Positions 36,557-45,455 of a DNA stretch of 64,000 nucleotides are shown here, one piece after another. The position numbers and the translations under genes were made by a program. The stretch is from assembly GCF_018333375.1 (NCBI RefSeq), contig NZ_BORW01000001.1, forward strand, positions 434,001-498,000, given 5' to 3'. Every line of letters begins with the position of its first letter. Within the stretch, counting starts at the first letter, position 1. Below the pieces are notes generated by a model, which saw nothing but the letters and a program-made list of their open reading frames with translations, did no database searches and was not told the DNA's origin. The DNA is from Paenibacillus cookii (lineage in GTDB: Bacteria; Bacillota; Bacilli; Paenibacillales; Paenibacillaceae).

Positions 36557-37684
36557 TTAAATCAAAGACGGTCTGGCAACCACCTTGACGCCTTTCGGCG
36601 CATGAATGGCCGTCAAGGCACCTTGATCGCCGTTGACTTTAATCCAGCCCAGGCCGGAAACGAACAGATCGAGCTTGCTGCCTTTAGGCACGCGGATTTC
36701 ATGCCTTGTCCATTCCGGCAGTTCGCCGAGATGATCGGCATCCGGCGGAGACAAAAGCTCTCCCGCATGCTCCTTGTAGAGGGCGTCCGCCTTCTCCAGC
36801 TTCGTTCTGTGAATGTTCAGCCGGCCGCTGACATAACAGGTGAACGACTGCCGGGCACCCTGGATAAAGTCAAAACGGGCCATGCCGCCAAAAAAGAGCG
36901 TTTGTCCCTCGTTCAGCTGATATACCATCGGTTTCAGCGGATTCTCCGGCATGATCGTTCCCAAATCCTTGCGGTTGACAAGCTCGCTGTACCGCCATGG
37001 ATATACGATCCCCGGCGTATCGATAATGAAATGTCCGTCATCCAGCGGGATGCTGACCATGTCCAGCGTCGTTCCCGGATAACGCGATACCGTCAGTTCC
37101 TGATCAAGGTCGCTATAATCGCGGATCAACCGGTTGATCAGCGTCGATTTGCCGACGTTGGTGCCTCCCACGACGTAGACGTCGCGGTCGCCCCGGCGTT
37201 CGGCTACCGCATCGAGCAGCCGGTCGAAGCCTTGATTCTTTTTGGCGCTGCAAAGGATGATCTCTTCGGTTTTAAGCCCCTGTTCCTTGCATTGCTTCTG
37301 GACCCAATTAATGATTTTATTCCAGTTTGTCACTTTTGGCAGCAGGTCGATTTTGTTCACGGCGAGAATGACGGGATTGTTGCCCACGAACCTTTGAAGG
37401 CCCGAGATCAGGCTGCCGTCGAAATCGAACAAATCGACGATATGGATGACGAGCGCGTTCTTGCCGCCGATTTGGCTCAAAAGCCGCAGGAATTCATCCT
37501 GATCCACCGTTACGGAAGACGCTTCGTTGTAATTTTTGATGCGGAAGCAGCGCTGGCAAACGACGGGTTCCCTGCCCAGCGACTTCTCCGGAATGTACCC
37601 CGGCAATTCGGGATTCAGCGTCTGCAGCCCAATGCCGCAGCCGCTGCATTTTTGGACGCTTTGTCCTTCGATCGGACCTTTCAT
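36557..37684 (-). CDS. yqeH: Ribosome-biogenesis GTPase YqeH
   Basis: YqeH (375 residues) is a circularly permuted GTPase needed for 30S ribosome assembly. An N-terminal zinc finger has C..C (CSGCG) and CQRC (VVCQRCF), about residues 14-42. The permuted G motifs are in order: NKIDLLPK (G4, about 111-114), ILCSAKKNQGFD (G5), GGTNVGKSTLINRL (G1, P-loop, about 170), a G2 Thr region, and DTPG (G3). It overlaps the yqeG stop (TAATG), so the two are coupled. Confidence 0.96.
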   Translation of the reverse strand: MKGPIEGQSVQKCSGCGIGLQTLNPELPGYIPEKSLGREPVVCQRCFRIKNYNEASSVTVDQDEFLRLLSQIGGKNALVIHIVDLFDFDGSLISGLQRFVGNNPVILAVNKIDLLPKVTNWNKIINWVQKQCKEQGLKTEEIILCSAKKNQGFDRLLDAVAERRGDRDVYVVGGTNVGKSTLINRLIRDYSDLDQELTVSRYPGTTLDMVSIPLDDGHFIIDTPGIVYPWRYSELVNRKDLGTIMPENPLKPMVYQLNEGQTLFFGGMARFDFIQGARQSFTCYVSGRLNIHRTKLEKADALYKEHAGELLSPPDADHLGELPEWTRHEIRVPKGSKLDLFVSGLGWIKVNGDQGALTAIHAPKGVKVVARPSLI

Positions 37685-38208
37685 TAACGTTTTTCCTCCT
37701 CAAGCCATAGTCCTTTTTTACGCAAGCGCCTCAAGGCGATTTTCTCCAGGCGGCGGTTGATCCTCGTCCCCCAGCCCTCGTCGCCGATCGATATCGGAAG
37801 CACCAATACCGTAAAAAGTCCCAAGCGGTTGCCGCCGTACACGTCGGTCATCATCTGGTCGCCGACGACGATCGTTTCCTGACCGGTCAGCCCCATCATG
37901 GTCATCGCTTTGCGGAACGGCGCATTGCTGGGCTTGCGCGCCTCATGGACGAATTCGATGTTCAGCGGCGCGGCAAACGCCGACACGCGCTCCATGCGGT
38001 TGTTCGATACGATGACGAGCTTGAACCCGATCTTTTTCACCTGGTCGAACCAGGCGACCAGCTCCGGAGTCGCAAGCGGTTCCTTGGCCCCGACGAGCGT
38101 GTTGTCCAGATCGGTGATGATTCCCCGGTAACCTTTGGCGTATAGGTCCTCCAAATCGATATCAAATACGGTATCCACCCTTAGTTTAGGGATAAACATT
38201 TCAAACAA
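37684..38208 (-). CDS. yqeG: HAD-family phosphatase YqeG
   Basis: A 174-residue HAD-superfamily (subfamily IIIA) phosphatase. The motif I DLDNTLVGA has the catalytic Asp (about 36-38), and motif II VSNN and motif III with GNDxxxD-like VVGDQMMTDVYGGNR are present. The substrate is unknown; YqeG relatives act on small phosphorylated molecules, and one homologue dephosphorylates phosphatidylglycerophosphate. I chose the TTG at 38208, seven to eight bases after GAGGTG; the ATG three codons later is farther. It is first in the operon. Confidence 0.93.
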   Translation of the reverse strand: MFEMFIPKLRVDTVFDIDLEDLYAKGYRGIITDLDNTLVGAKEPLATPELVAWFDQVKKIGFKLVIVSNNRMERVSAFAAPLNIEFVHEARKPSNAPFRKAMTMMGLTGQETIVVGDQMMTDVYGGNRLGLFTVLVLPISIGDEGWGTRINRRLEKIALRRLRKKGLWLEEEKR

Positions 38209-38237
38209 GTTGTTGTCACCTCAGTTTCATAGGACAA

Positions 38238-38265
38238 ACTATACCATAATCCGCGTAGTTAGCAA
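38238..38265 (-). promoter_or_regulatory. Likely promoter of the yqe operon
   Basis: Minus-strand TTGCTA (38260-38265) and TATAGT (38238-38243) with a 16-base spacer, about 30 bases before the yqeG start. Confidence 0.6.
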
Positions 38266-38307
38266 AATAATCCGATGAAAGCAAATCGCCCGTTTCCGGG
38301 CTTTTCC

Positions 38308-38332
38308 AAAAAGAAAGCGCCCGCGAGGGCGC
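38308..38332 (-). terminator. Terminator of the MoxR/DUF58/transglutaminase operon
   Basis: Minus-strand GCGCCC pairs with GGGCGC across TCGC, followed by TTTCTTTTT. It lies just after the transglutaminase stop codon. Confidence 0.8.
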
Positions 38333-38350
38333 CAGGTATAAACCCGCGTG

Positions 38351-40576
38351 TCATGCCGCAAAATCCTGCGTCTTTTTGAACGCATCCCAAAGCTCCCGGC
38401 TGACCATGTGCACTTGTTTCCATTCGTCTTCGGTGACGGCCGCGGGGCTGTATCTTGCCTTCTCGAACAGCGCCAGCAGCCGGTTCAGGGAAGGAGCCAA
38501 TGCAGGCATGTCCTTGTTCCATCTTTTGACCGATTCCCGCAGCGTTTCGTGCGAATCCCTGCGGATTCCTTTGCGCTTCAGTTTCCGGAGCCACCGCTCC
38601 GTCAAAACGACGACCTTCTGGTCCGGCGTCAGTTTCCGGCCCGTCCGGAAGCCCACGAGCAGGAAGCGGAGCGGAATCCGCAGCAGCCATGCGGAATATG
38701 CGGCAAACAAGGCGACGATCAGAATCGTGGTCCAGAGAACGACCGCGCCGGAAATGCCGGACGGCTGCGGTGCGGTTTCCGCGGGTTGCACGTCCTTCTG
38801 CACCTCGGGCTCCTGCTCCTCGACGGCCTCCGGAACGGTGACGGGCTTGCTGTCTTCCGCATGCGTAAGCAGCGGCATATTAAAGCCGGGCGTCGCTTCG
38901 ACCGGAATCCAGCCGTAAGGGCCGAAATAAATTTCCGCCCAGGAGTGGGCATCGGCATTGGTTACGGTATAGGTCCCGCCGTCCGGAAAATCGCCGCCCT
39001 GGCGGTTCATCATGTCCGAATCCGCTTGCTGCATGCCGGGAGCATACCCTTTGACCCAGCGAGCGGGAATGTGAAGCGAACGGGCCATCATCACCATGGA
39101 AGTGGAGAAGTAATCGCAGTACCCTTCCTTCACTTCGAACAAAAAGCCGTCCACGAAATCCTTGCTCGTTTTGGCGGACAAATCGGGCTGGTTCGTATAC
39201 CGGAAATTGTTTATCAGGTAGTTTTGCAGCAAACCGATTTTTTCATACGGCGTATCCGCCGAAGCCGTCACCTGCTCCGCAAGCTTGCGCGTCCGTTCCG
39301 GAAAGTCCCTCGGAATCTGCAGGTAGCTGTCGTCGACGCCATGGTCGCCGTAGAGCTGCTTAAACGTTTTGCGGCGGATTTCATCCTCCGGAACGACCGG
39401 GATCTCCGAAACGACCGTATACGTTTTCGGATATTCCGGCTGTTTGGTCGAGGTGGTCCAGTGCAGGGCCGACTGCTGCGGGTCCCACAGCAATTTTCCC
39501 CCATCCGCGTTGTCGACGCTTTTGAGCTGGGACACATGGTAAGCGCCGAACAGCACGGGATAAACCTGATCGCTAAGCATCGTCACCGTCTGCTCCAGCT
39601 TTTCGGTTTCGGGGGCTTGCGGGGTTTCGCTCGGAAGCGGCTCTCCCGCTTCCACTTCCTCGTAGCCGCCTTTGCCGCCCTGGTCCGACCAGCCGTTGCC
39701 CGTGTAAATCTGCCTCGTCTCGCCGCGCCAATAGCCGCGTTTGTCGGATTGAACCAGCATGACGGGGGAATAGTCGAAATTAAATCCTCCGCCCAAACGG
39801 CTGTCGTTTCGGCTGTAGCCCGAGGAACTGCTCTCTTTGGCGGAATCGAGCTCGCCGCTGACATCGGACGCGCCCCCCGCTCCGCCCGAAGTATCGATCC
39901 AAGCGGTATACGGGTCGGTCAACGTCGGAGGAACGTTCGGCATGCTGACGCCGGCGATGAACATGACGGAAAACAAAACGGCCGCATGGATCAGGATTTT
40001 GGCCGGGTACTTCCGCAGGCGCCGCCATCCGGCCGGAAAACGGGCCTGGAACCGGCGGAAATGCTCGCTGACGAGCCAGCCGAGCGAAGCGAAAACCGTC
40101 CATGCCACCTCTTGCCATAGGTTAACGGGCGTGAAGGAATCCAAAATGCAAAACGCGATCACGTTCATCCCCGAAAAAAGAAGGATCCTGCGCTTCGTGC
40201 CGACAAGCGATGCGCTGAGCACCATCAGCAGCCAAGCTCCGAGCGCAATCCAGACGTAAGGCGACATATGTTCGATGTACTGCCGGATCCTGTCCGCCAA
40301 AGAGCCGGAAGGCGTGTACACCCAATACCGGACAAGCTCCCGGTGAATGAGGTATAAAATGACGACGGCTTCAAGCACAACGCGGTATATCCTTTTAATA
40401 GGAAGCAGCATTTCCGCGACGGCAACGAACGTGATCGTCAGCCATACGATCGATTTGGTTTCCTCGAACCACGTAAAATCCATAAAAAAGATCCATTGCT
40501 GGCCTATGATCCAAATCCAAAACATGGACAAGGAATAAAACAGCGATTTTTTCGCAAAAGACAGCCAGTCGCTCAT
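38351..40576 (-). CDS. Membrane protein with transglutaminase-like domain
   Basis: A 741-residue protein. About six membrane segments lie in the first ~210 residues. A large extracytoplasmic part follows, with the transglutaminase core KEGYCDYFSTSMVMMARSLHIPARWVKGYAPG (catalytic Cys, about 448), YTVTNADAHSWAEIYFGPYGWIPVEATPGF (His and Asp). One more membrane segment (about 625-645) precedes a cytoplasmic tail that looks like a DUF4129-type domain. Such proteins occur in operons with a MoxR ATPase and a DUF58 protein, as here, and may act on cell-envelope proteins. Overlaps the DUF58 gene by four bases. Confidence 0.9.
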   Translation of the reverse strand: MSDWLSFAKKSLFYSLSMFWIWIIGQQWIFFMDFTWFEETKSIVWLTITFVAVAEMLLPIKRIYRVVLEAVVILYLIHRELVRYWVYTPSGSLADRIRQYIEHMSPYVWIALGAWLLMVLSASLVGTKRRILLFSGMNVIAFCILDSFTPVNLWQEVAWTVFASLGWLVSEHFRRFQARFPAGWRRLRKYPAKILIHAAVLFSVMFIAGVSMPNVPPTLTDPYTAWIDTSGGAGGASDVSGELDSAKESSSSGYSRNDSRLGGGFNFDYSPVMLVQSDKRGYWRGETRQIYTGNGWSDQGGKGGYEEVEAGEPLPSETPQAPETEKLEQTVTMLSDQVYPVLFGAYHVSQLKSVDNADGGKLLWDPQQSALHWTTSTKQPEYPKTYTVVSEIPVVPEDEIRRKTFKQLYGDHGVDDSYLQIPRDFPERTRKLAEQVTASADTPYEKIGLLQNYLINNFRYTNQPDLSAKTSKDFVDGFLFEVKEGYCDYFSTSMVMMARSLHIPARWVKGYAPGMQQADSDMMNRQGGDFPDGGTYTVTNADAHSWAEIYFGPYGWIPVEATPGFNMPLLTHAEDSKPVTVPEAVEEQEPEVQKDVQPAETAPQPSGISGAVVLWTTILIVALFAAYSAWLLRIPLRFLLVGFRTGRKLTPDQKVVVLTERWLRKLKRKGIRRDSHETLRESVKRWNKDMPALAPSLNRLLALFEKARYSPAAVTEDEWKQVHMVSRELWDAFKKTQDFAA

Positions 40577-41817
40577 GCCACTCCTCCTCCCAATGCCGCG
40601 GGCAGATCCTTTAAGTCGGCAACGGCGCAGCCGAACGTTCCCGCCGCTTTAAGCATCGAAACCCAGCCGTTTTCCTTGCCGGCATCGCCGGACGAACCGA
40701 CCAGGATATGGGAAGGGGTAAACCCGCGCGTTCCGGCCCAACGCAGCGTTTCCAGCGTTTTGCCGCCGCTTGCCGGGCTGATCAGGACGAGCAGGCATCC
40801 GGACGGGATGAGCCGCGCATGTTTCTCCAGCTTGGGCTGAAGTTCGCCGAAACCGTCCGGCGTCACGTCCACCAGATGATGCATCATCCGCTGAAGTTCG
40901 CCCGGATTTTCGCTCGGAACGAACATTTTCGTCGGCTCTCCCGCCGTCAGCAGCCCGAGGCACAGCCTCTTTTGCATGGCGTAATGAATGAGCGAGGCCG
41001 CGGTCGACACGGCGAGCTCAAACTGCTTGTCCGAAGCGTAATGCCCGGAGATCGCGTCCAGCGCGATCATGATTTTGGGCACCGAATCGTATTCGAATTC
41101 CTTCGATTTCCAGGATCCGGTTTTGGCCGTGGCATTCCAATGGATCCGCGAAATCCGGTCCCCGTAGACATAGTCCCTGACGCCGTTGATCTGCGTCGTT
41201 TCCCGGCGGGAAGCGATCGACCGCTGCGGCCCGGCAAGCCTGGAATTCCGGTCGATCATCTGCCAGCCCGGGATGGGCACCGTGCGCGGAAACACCCGAA
41301 ATTGTCCGGGCACATGGAACGTGCCTTTATGTTCGACGAAGCCGAAGATATCCTCGGTCACGCACTGGGTTTCGGTGAAATAGTACCTCCCCCGCTCCAG
41401 CGGCGGCGTTTGGAATACCAGCTCGCCGCCGCCGCGAAAATCGGGGATGACGCTTTCCTCGAACGACCACGTTTCCCCGTTGTGCCTTTTCATCACTTCG
41501 CGGATCACCACGTACGGCATCGGCAAAAATCCCGGCACGGCAAAGTTCAGGCTTACCTTCACCTGCTCGCCCGCCTGCAGCGTGTGGTCCTGCTCGAGCC
41601 CGGCGGAGAGGGTCCGCCGCCCGTGCACCCGCCGGATGCCGCCAAGTCCGCCGGCGATCAAATACGCGACAAGGACGGAGATCATGACAAGGAGCATCAG
41701 CGACGTTTTCCCGCCTTGAAACAGCACGAACAGCAGGCTGGCAGCCCATACCGCAAGCACGATCCAGAAACGGACATTCCGCAAAATCGGTCTTAAGGTC
41801 GTCAGCAGCGCCTTCAT
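40573..41817 (-). CDS. DUF58 domain membrane protein
   Basis: A 414-residue protein. Two membrane segments lie near the N-terminus (about 14-32 and 35-52). A beta-rich stretch follows, then the DUF58 motif GDRISRIHWNATAKTGSWKSKEFEYD (about 225-250), after which a von Willebrand-like fold is likely (KIMIALDAISGHYASDKQFELAVSTAASL). DUF58 proteins partner with MoxR ATPases. It lies between the MoxR and transglutaminase genes, five bases after moxR. Confidence 0.9.
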   Translation of the reverse strand: MKALLTTLRPILRNVRFWIVLAVWAASLLFVLFQGGKTSLMLLVMISVLVAYLIAGGLGGIRRVHGRRTLSAGLEQDHTLQAGEQVKVSLNFAVPGFLPMPYVVIREVMKRHNGETWSFEESVIPDFRGGGELVFQTPPLERGRYYFTETQCVTEDIFGFVEHKGTFHVPGQFRVFPRTVPIPGWQMIDRNSRLAGPQRSIASRRETTQINGVRDYVYGDRISRIHWNATAKTGSWKSKEFEYDSVPKIMIALDAISGHYASDKQFELAVSTAASLIHYAMQKRLCLGLLTAGEPTKMFVPSENPGELQRMMHHLVDVTPDGFGELQPKLEKHARLIPSGCLLVLISPASGGKTLETLRWAGTRGFTPSHILVGSSGDAGKENGWVSMLKAAGTFGCAVADLKDLPAALGGGVA

Positions 41818-41822
41818 TCCGA

Positions 41823-42779
41823 TCAGCGCTCCAAAGCCACAGGCACATGAACCTGCTGCAAAATCTGTTTCACGACCGATTCCGCGCTGACGTGATCGAG
41901 GCGGGATTCCGGACGCAGGATGATGCGGTGGGAAAGGACGAAAGGCGAAAGCACCTTGATGTCATCGGGCAGCACGAAATCCCTTTGCTGGATGAATGCA
42001 TAGGCTTTGCCCGCCATCATCAGGGACAACGAAGCGCGCGGGCTGGCGCCCAGCATGACGGAAGGATGCTTGCGGGTCGCGCGGACGATGTTCAGGAGAT
42101 AGTCGGCAACGGCTTCGTCGATGAACACGTTCCGGACTTCCTTCTGAAGCTCCGCGATGGCGTCCATGCGGGTTACCGGCTGCAATTGGTCGACGGGCTG
42201 CCCCTGCTTATGCTTCAGGAGAAGGTTTCGCTCTGTCGCCGCATCCGGGTAGCCCAGGCTGATTTTCATCATGAACCGGTCGAGCTGCGCCTCCGGCAGC
42301 ATGTATGTTCCTTCAAAATCGATCGGGTTTTGGGTCGCGCACAGCATAAACGGTTTGGGAAGTTCGTACGTTTCTCCGTCCACCGTCACGTTCCGTTCTT
42401 CCATGACTTCAAGCAGGGCCGACTGCGTTTTTGTCGTCGCGCGGTTGATTTCGTCGGCGAGCAAAATGTTCGTCATGACCGGCCCCGGACGGAAAAAGAA
42501 CCTCTCTTCGCGGGGATGGAATACCGATACGCCGGTAATGTCGCTCGGGAGAATATCGGGATTGCACTGCACCCGTCGGTAATCGCCGCTCATGGATCTG
42601 GCCAGCGCCTTGATCATTTGGGTTTTGCCCGTTCCCGGGACGTCTTCAATCAGGATATGCCCTTCTGCCAGGAGAGCAGTAAGCAAGAGCTGGATTTCAA
42701 AGGCTTTGCCTAAGATGCAGGATTCAAGGTTCGTTCTTAAGGCTGCAATGGTTTGCAGGGATTCGCTGCTTACGGGCAT
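41823..42779 (-). CDS. MoxR-family AAA+ ATPase
   Basis: A 318-residue AAA+ ATPase. The Walker A motif VPGTGKTQMIKALAR (about 50), Walker B LADEINRATTKTQSALLEVMEE (about 110) and sensor 1 ATQNPIDFEGT are present, with the C-terminal lid (PRASLSLMMAGKAYAFIQQRDFV). MoxR proteins are thought to remodel or activate partner proteins that carry vWA/DUF58 domains. I chose the ATG at 42779, behind AAGGAGG; the longer frame to 42836 lacks a site. First gene of a three-gene operon. Confidence 0.93.
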   Translation of the reverse strand: MPVSSESLQTIAALRTNLESCILGKAFEIQLLLTALLAEGHILIEDVPGTGKTQMIKALARSMSGDYRRVQCNPDILPSDITGVSVFHPREERFFFRPGPVMTNILLADEINRATTKTQSALLEVMEERNVTVDGETYELPKPFMLCATQNPIDFEGTYMLPEAQLDRFMMKISLGYPDAATERNLLLKHKQGQPVDQLQPVTRMDAIAELQKEVRNVFIDEAVADYLLNIVRATRKHPSVMLGASPRASLSLMMAGKAYAFIQQRDFVLPDDIKVLSPFVLSHRIILRPESRLDHVSAESVVKQILQQVHVPVALER

Positions 42780-43111
42780 AGATCCGTGCCTCCTTATTTC
42801 GTTCGTTATCGTTGGATTAAGGGAATGATCGTTCATCGAATATTGCTAAATCTTGAGATAAGAAGCATATATCTTACATTGTACATGATCCTTTCCCGAA
42901 ATGTATATTGTGCAGGACTCCTAAATTCGTCGTATACCTCGACATTCCCCTTCCCCCGGGCCTAAGAACGCATCAAGAAACAAAAAATCCCGGCTCGCCC
43001 AAATCGCTCCCCTGCTCCTATCGCGCAACACAAGAAAGGCTCGCCCTGCAGTTCGAACGCTGCTAGGGAGAGCCCTTTGCCGTTGCTGTTGAGTTTTGAA
43101 AAACACGGCGG
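42780..43111. other. Intergenic gap of about 330 bases, MoxR promoter region
   Basis: Holds the spoVAE-side terminator (43035-43078) and the region upstream of the MoxR gene. The stretch near 42830-42910 is AT-rich and likely holds the MoxR operon promoter, but I could not pick a -35/-10 pair with confidence. No ORF supported. Confidence 0.5.
43035..43078 (-). terminator. Terminator of the spoVA operon
   Basis: Minus-strand AAAGGGCTC with TCCCT and GCAG pairs with CTGC, AGGGC, GAGC and CTTT across an eight-base loop, giving a long stem just after spoVAE. Confidence 0.7.
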
Positions 43112-43462
43112 TTATCCGCGCGGACGGACGATCAAGGCTGCCAAAAACGAGAAAATGATCGCGGCCGATATCCCGGCGCTTGTCACCTCGAAAATCCCGG
43201 TCACGATCCCGACCCAGCCGTCCCTTTGCAGCTCCGACAGCGCGCCGTGCACAAGCGAGCTTCCAAAGCTCGTAATCGGAACCGACGCTCCGGCGCCGGC
43301 GAATTTGACCAGAGGGTCGTACAGGCCGAACCCGTCCGCGACCGCCCCGGCCACCACCAGCGTGCTCATCGTGTGCGCCGGCGTCAGCTTGAACGCGTCC
43401 ATCATGATTTGCCCGATGACGCAAATTAATCCCCCGATGATAAATGCCCATAAAAATTGCAT
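43112..43462 (-). CDS. spoVAE: Stage V sporulation protein AE (SpoVAE-type)
   Basis: A 116-residue membrane protein with several hydrophobic segments (FLWAFIIGGLICVIGQIMMDAF and later), typical of the small SpoVAE/SpoVAEB part of the SpoVA channel that moves dipicolinic acid into spores. The ATG at 43462 starts MQFLWAFIIGG, one base after the spoVAD stop region; a longer frame to 43492 is inside spoVAD. It is the last spoVA gene seen here; the other SpoVA subunits (A, B, F) are not in this window. Confidence 0.88.
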   Translation of the reverse strand: MQFLWAFIIGGLICVIGQIMMDAFKLTPAHTMSTLVVAGAVADGFGLYDPLVKFAGAGASVPITSFGSSLVHGALSELQRDGWVGIVTGIFEVTSAGISAAIIFSFLAALIVRPRG

Positions 43463-43463
43463 G

Positions 43464-44477
43464 TCAATCCTCCATTTCCAGCGCCACGGCATGGGCGATG
43501 CAAGGAATGCTTTCTCCCTGCTGGTAGGACAGCGGGGACAGCAGCGCTCCCGTCGCCACGACGAGCACCTTTTTAAGTTCTTTATTGGCCATTTTTTTCA
43601 GCAGATGTCCGTAAGCGACGACGGCGGAACAGCCGCAGCCGCTGCCCCCGGCCCTCACGTAAGTCTGGTTTTGACGGTCGTATACCATCAGGCCGCAATC
43701 GCCGAACTCCGTCTCATCCATGGGGACGCCCGCTTTTTGCAAAAGCTCCTTGGCGATCGGCAGGCCTACGGATGCAAGGTCCCCGGTAACGATCAGGTCG
43801 TAATGTCCCGGCGTCAATCCGGTATCCCGAAAATGGGCTTCGATCGTGTCCGCTGCCGCCGGCGCCATCGCCGCCCCCATGTTGAACGGGTCTTTGACTC
43901 CCAAATCCATGACCCTGCCGATGGTTGCCCTGGCGATGACCGGTCCGTTCCCGCTTTTGCCGACGATGCCGCAGCCGGAGCCCGTCACGGTATATTGCGC
44001 GGTGGGCGGTTTTTGCGACCCGTATTCCGTGGGGTAGCGGAACTGTTTCTCCGCCGTGCAGTTATGGCTTGTCGTTCCGGCCAGCACCCGTTCGGCAGCC
44101 CCGGAATCGACGAGCAGCGCCGCAAGCGCCAAACTTTCCATCGAGGTGGAGCAGGCTCCGAACACGCCCAAATAAGGAGCTCCGAGCGTCCTTGCCGCAA
44201 ACGTGCTGCTGATGATCTGGTTCATCAGGTCGCCGCCGATGAAAAACTGGATTTGCTCCTTCGTCAGCCCCGCCTTGACGACGGCCAGCTGGGAGGCCTG
44301 CTCCAGCAGCTTTCGTTCGGCTTTTTCCCACGTTTTTTCGTTGATTTCGAGATTATCGTAAATATAGTCAAAATCGGAGGCCAGCGGTCCCTGGCCTTCT
44401 TCGGGGCCTACCACCGTCGCGCTTGCAAGGATGCGGGGTTTCGCCTGAAACTCCCAAGTCTGACCCTTGAGCTTCAT
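43464..44477 (-). CDS. spoVAD: Stage V sporulation protein AD
   Basis: SpoVAD (337 residues) is the thiolase-fold subunit that binds dipicolinic acid. The sequence has the thiolase-like segment FGACSTSMESLALAALLVDSGAAERVLAGTTSH (about 120-152), CGLMVYDRQNQTYVRAGGSGCGC near residue 260-285, and the VVLVVATGALLSPLS C-terminal strand. I chose the ATG at 44477 (MKLKGQTWEF); it overlaps the spoVAC stop by four bases (ATGA-type coupling). Between spoVAC and spoVAE. Confidence 0.95.
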   Translation of the reverse strand: MKLKGQTWEFQAKPRILASATVVGPEEGQGPLASDFDYIYDNLEINEKTWEKAERKLLEQASQLAVVKAGLTKEQIQFFIGGDLMNQIISSTFAARTLGAPYLGVFGACSTSMESLALAALLVDSGAAERVLAGTTSHNCTAEKQFRYPTEYGSQKPPTAQYTVTGSGCGIVGKSGNGPVIARATIGRVMDLGVKDPFNMGAAMAPAAADTIEAHFRDTGLTPGHYDLIVTGDLASVGLPIAKELLQKAGVPMDETEFGDCGLMVYDRQNQTYVRAGGSGCGCSAVVAYGHLLKKMANKELKKVLVVATGALLSPLSYQQGESIPCIAHAVALEMED

Positions 44478-44974
44478 TGGTGATGCACTCCCTCCAGCCC
44501 GAAAATGGCGTATACCAGCCCCACAAAAAATGCGGCGACGGTGCCGAACACGATGACGGATCCGGCCAGCTTGAACATATTGGCGCCTACGCCGAGGACG
44601 TATCCTTCGGCTTTGTGTTCCAAGGCGGCGGAGCACATCGAGTTGGCGAATCCCGTAACGGGAACCGCGGTCCCCGCCCCGGCGACCTGGGCGATTTTGT
44701 CATACACCCCGCAGCTCGTCAGGATCACGGAAATTATGATCAGCACCGCGACCGTCGGACTTGCCGCTTCCTTCGTCGACATGTCGAACAAAGCCATAAA
44801 AGCCTGCTGAATCGCTTGTCCGAGCAAACAGATGCCCCCGCCGATCAGAAAAGCCAAAATGCAATTTTTGAATATGCTCCGCTTCGGCTCGTGTTTTTGC
44901 GCTATGCTTTTGTAATCTTGGCTCGAAAGGTTGTCCAGCGAAAATTTGGCGCCTTTTTTAGTGCTCGCAGGCAA
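44474..44974 (-). CDS. spoVAC: Stage V sporulation protein AC
   Basis: SpoVAC (166 residues) is a membrane subunit of the SpoVA dipicolinic-acid channel and, in Bacillus subtilis, has mechanosensitive channel activity. An N-terminal polar leader (about 1-35) precedes hydrophobic segments FKNCILAFLIGGGICLLGQAIQQAF, VAVLIIISVILTSCGVYDKI and VIVFGTVAAFFVGLVYAIFG. It appears to start at TTG behind GGGGG. First gene of spoVAC-spoVAD-spoVAE. A forespore promoter is expected upstream but I could not identify one with confidence. Confidence 0.94.
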   Translation of the reverse strand: MPASTKKGAKFSLDNLSSQDYKSIAQKHEPKRSIFKNCILAFLIGGGICLLGQAIQQAFMALFDMSTKEAASPTVAVLIIISVILTSCGVYDKIAQVAGAGTAVPVTGFANSMCSAALEHKAEGYVLGVGANMFKLAGSVIVFGTVAAFFVGLVYAIFGLEGVHHQ

Positions 44975-45455
44975 ATGCGATACCCCCTCTTCCTCTTTTT
45001 CGGGCTCACGGAAAAATACGCGGTCCGGCTGTGTCGGAATGCCCTCGATGTGGCTTATTATTTGTCATGCGAAGGATAGTTATGTATTTTGCGCAAATGC
45101 TTCCTGACGGCGAACAGCCGCCTCGCAAGCTTCACGGGCAGCCGTTTACGCCAAAAGCTTCATTCCGCCAAAGCGGCAATCAGAAACACATCAAAACGAT
45201 GACAAGCAAAATAAGAAGTACGCAAACAAGGATGACCGCTTTGTTCATCTGTATGAACTCCATGGCACGATGCTCCCTTCTGCACCTGATCAGGGCGTTC
45301 ATCTATATCTATCGTATTCGGGAAAAAGCGGGAGGTGCTTCACCGCGGCAACATGGACAATCCGCTTCGCGGAGTTCATACTATAAAAATGGGAAGTACA
45401 TAAGAAATGAGGATGGCATCCATCCGGATAGCAAAGCGCAAAGGAGATCAAAAGC
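44975..45455. other. Intergenic gap, 481 bases, upstream of spoVAC
   Basis: Between divergent spoVAC and the M42 peptidase. It holds a possible 27-residue membrane ORF (45180-45263), otherwise only short unsupported frames. The peptidase RBS (AAAGGAGA) is at its right edge. Confidence 0.5.
45180..45263 (-). CDS. Possible 27-residue membrane miniprotein
   Basis: The minus strand reads MEFIQMNKAVILVCVLLILLVIVLMCF and stops. After a short polar N-terminus the whole remainder is one hydrophobic segment, long enough to span the membrane. An AGGGAG site lies nine bases before the ATG. The pattern resembles the tiny membrane proteins known in Bacillales spores (YjcZ-like), but no motif identifies it. 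It sits upstream of spoVAC on the same strand, and was found by eye. Confidence 0.4.
   Translation of the reverse strand: MEFIQMNKAVILVCVLLILLVIVLMCF

Noticed and set aside
44975-45100. Sigma-G promoter for spoVAC
   Set aside because: Partial GCATG and CATA-like sequences occur, but none pair at the required spacing.
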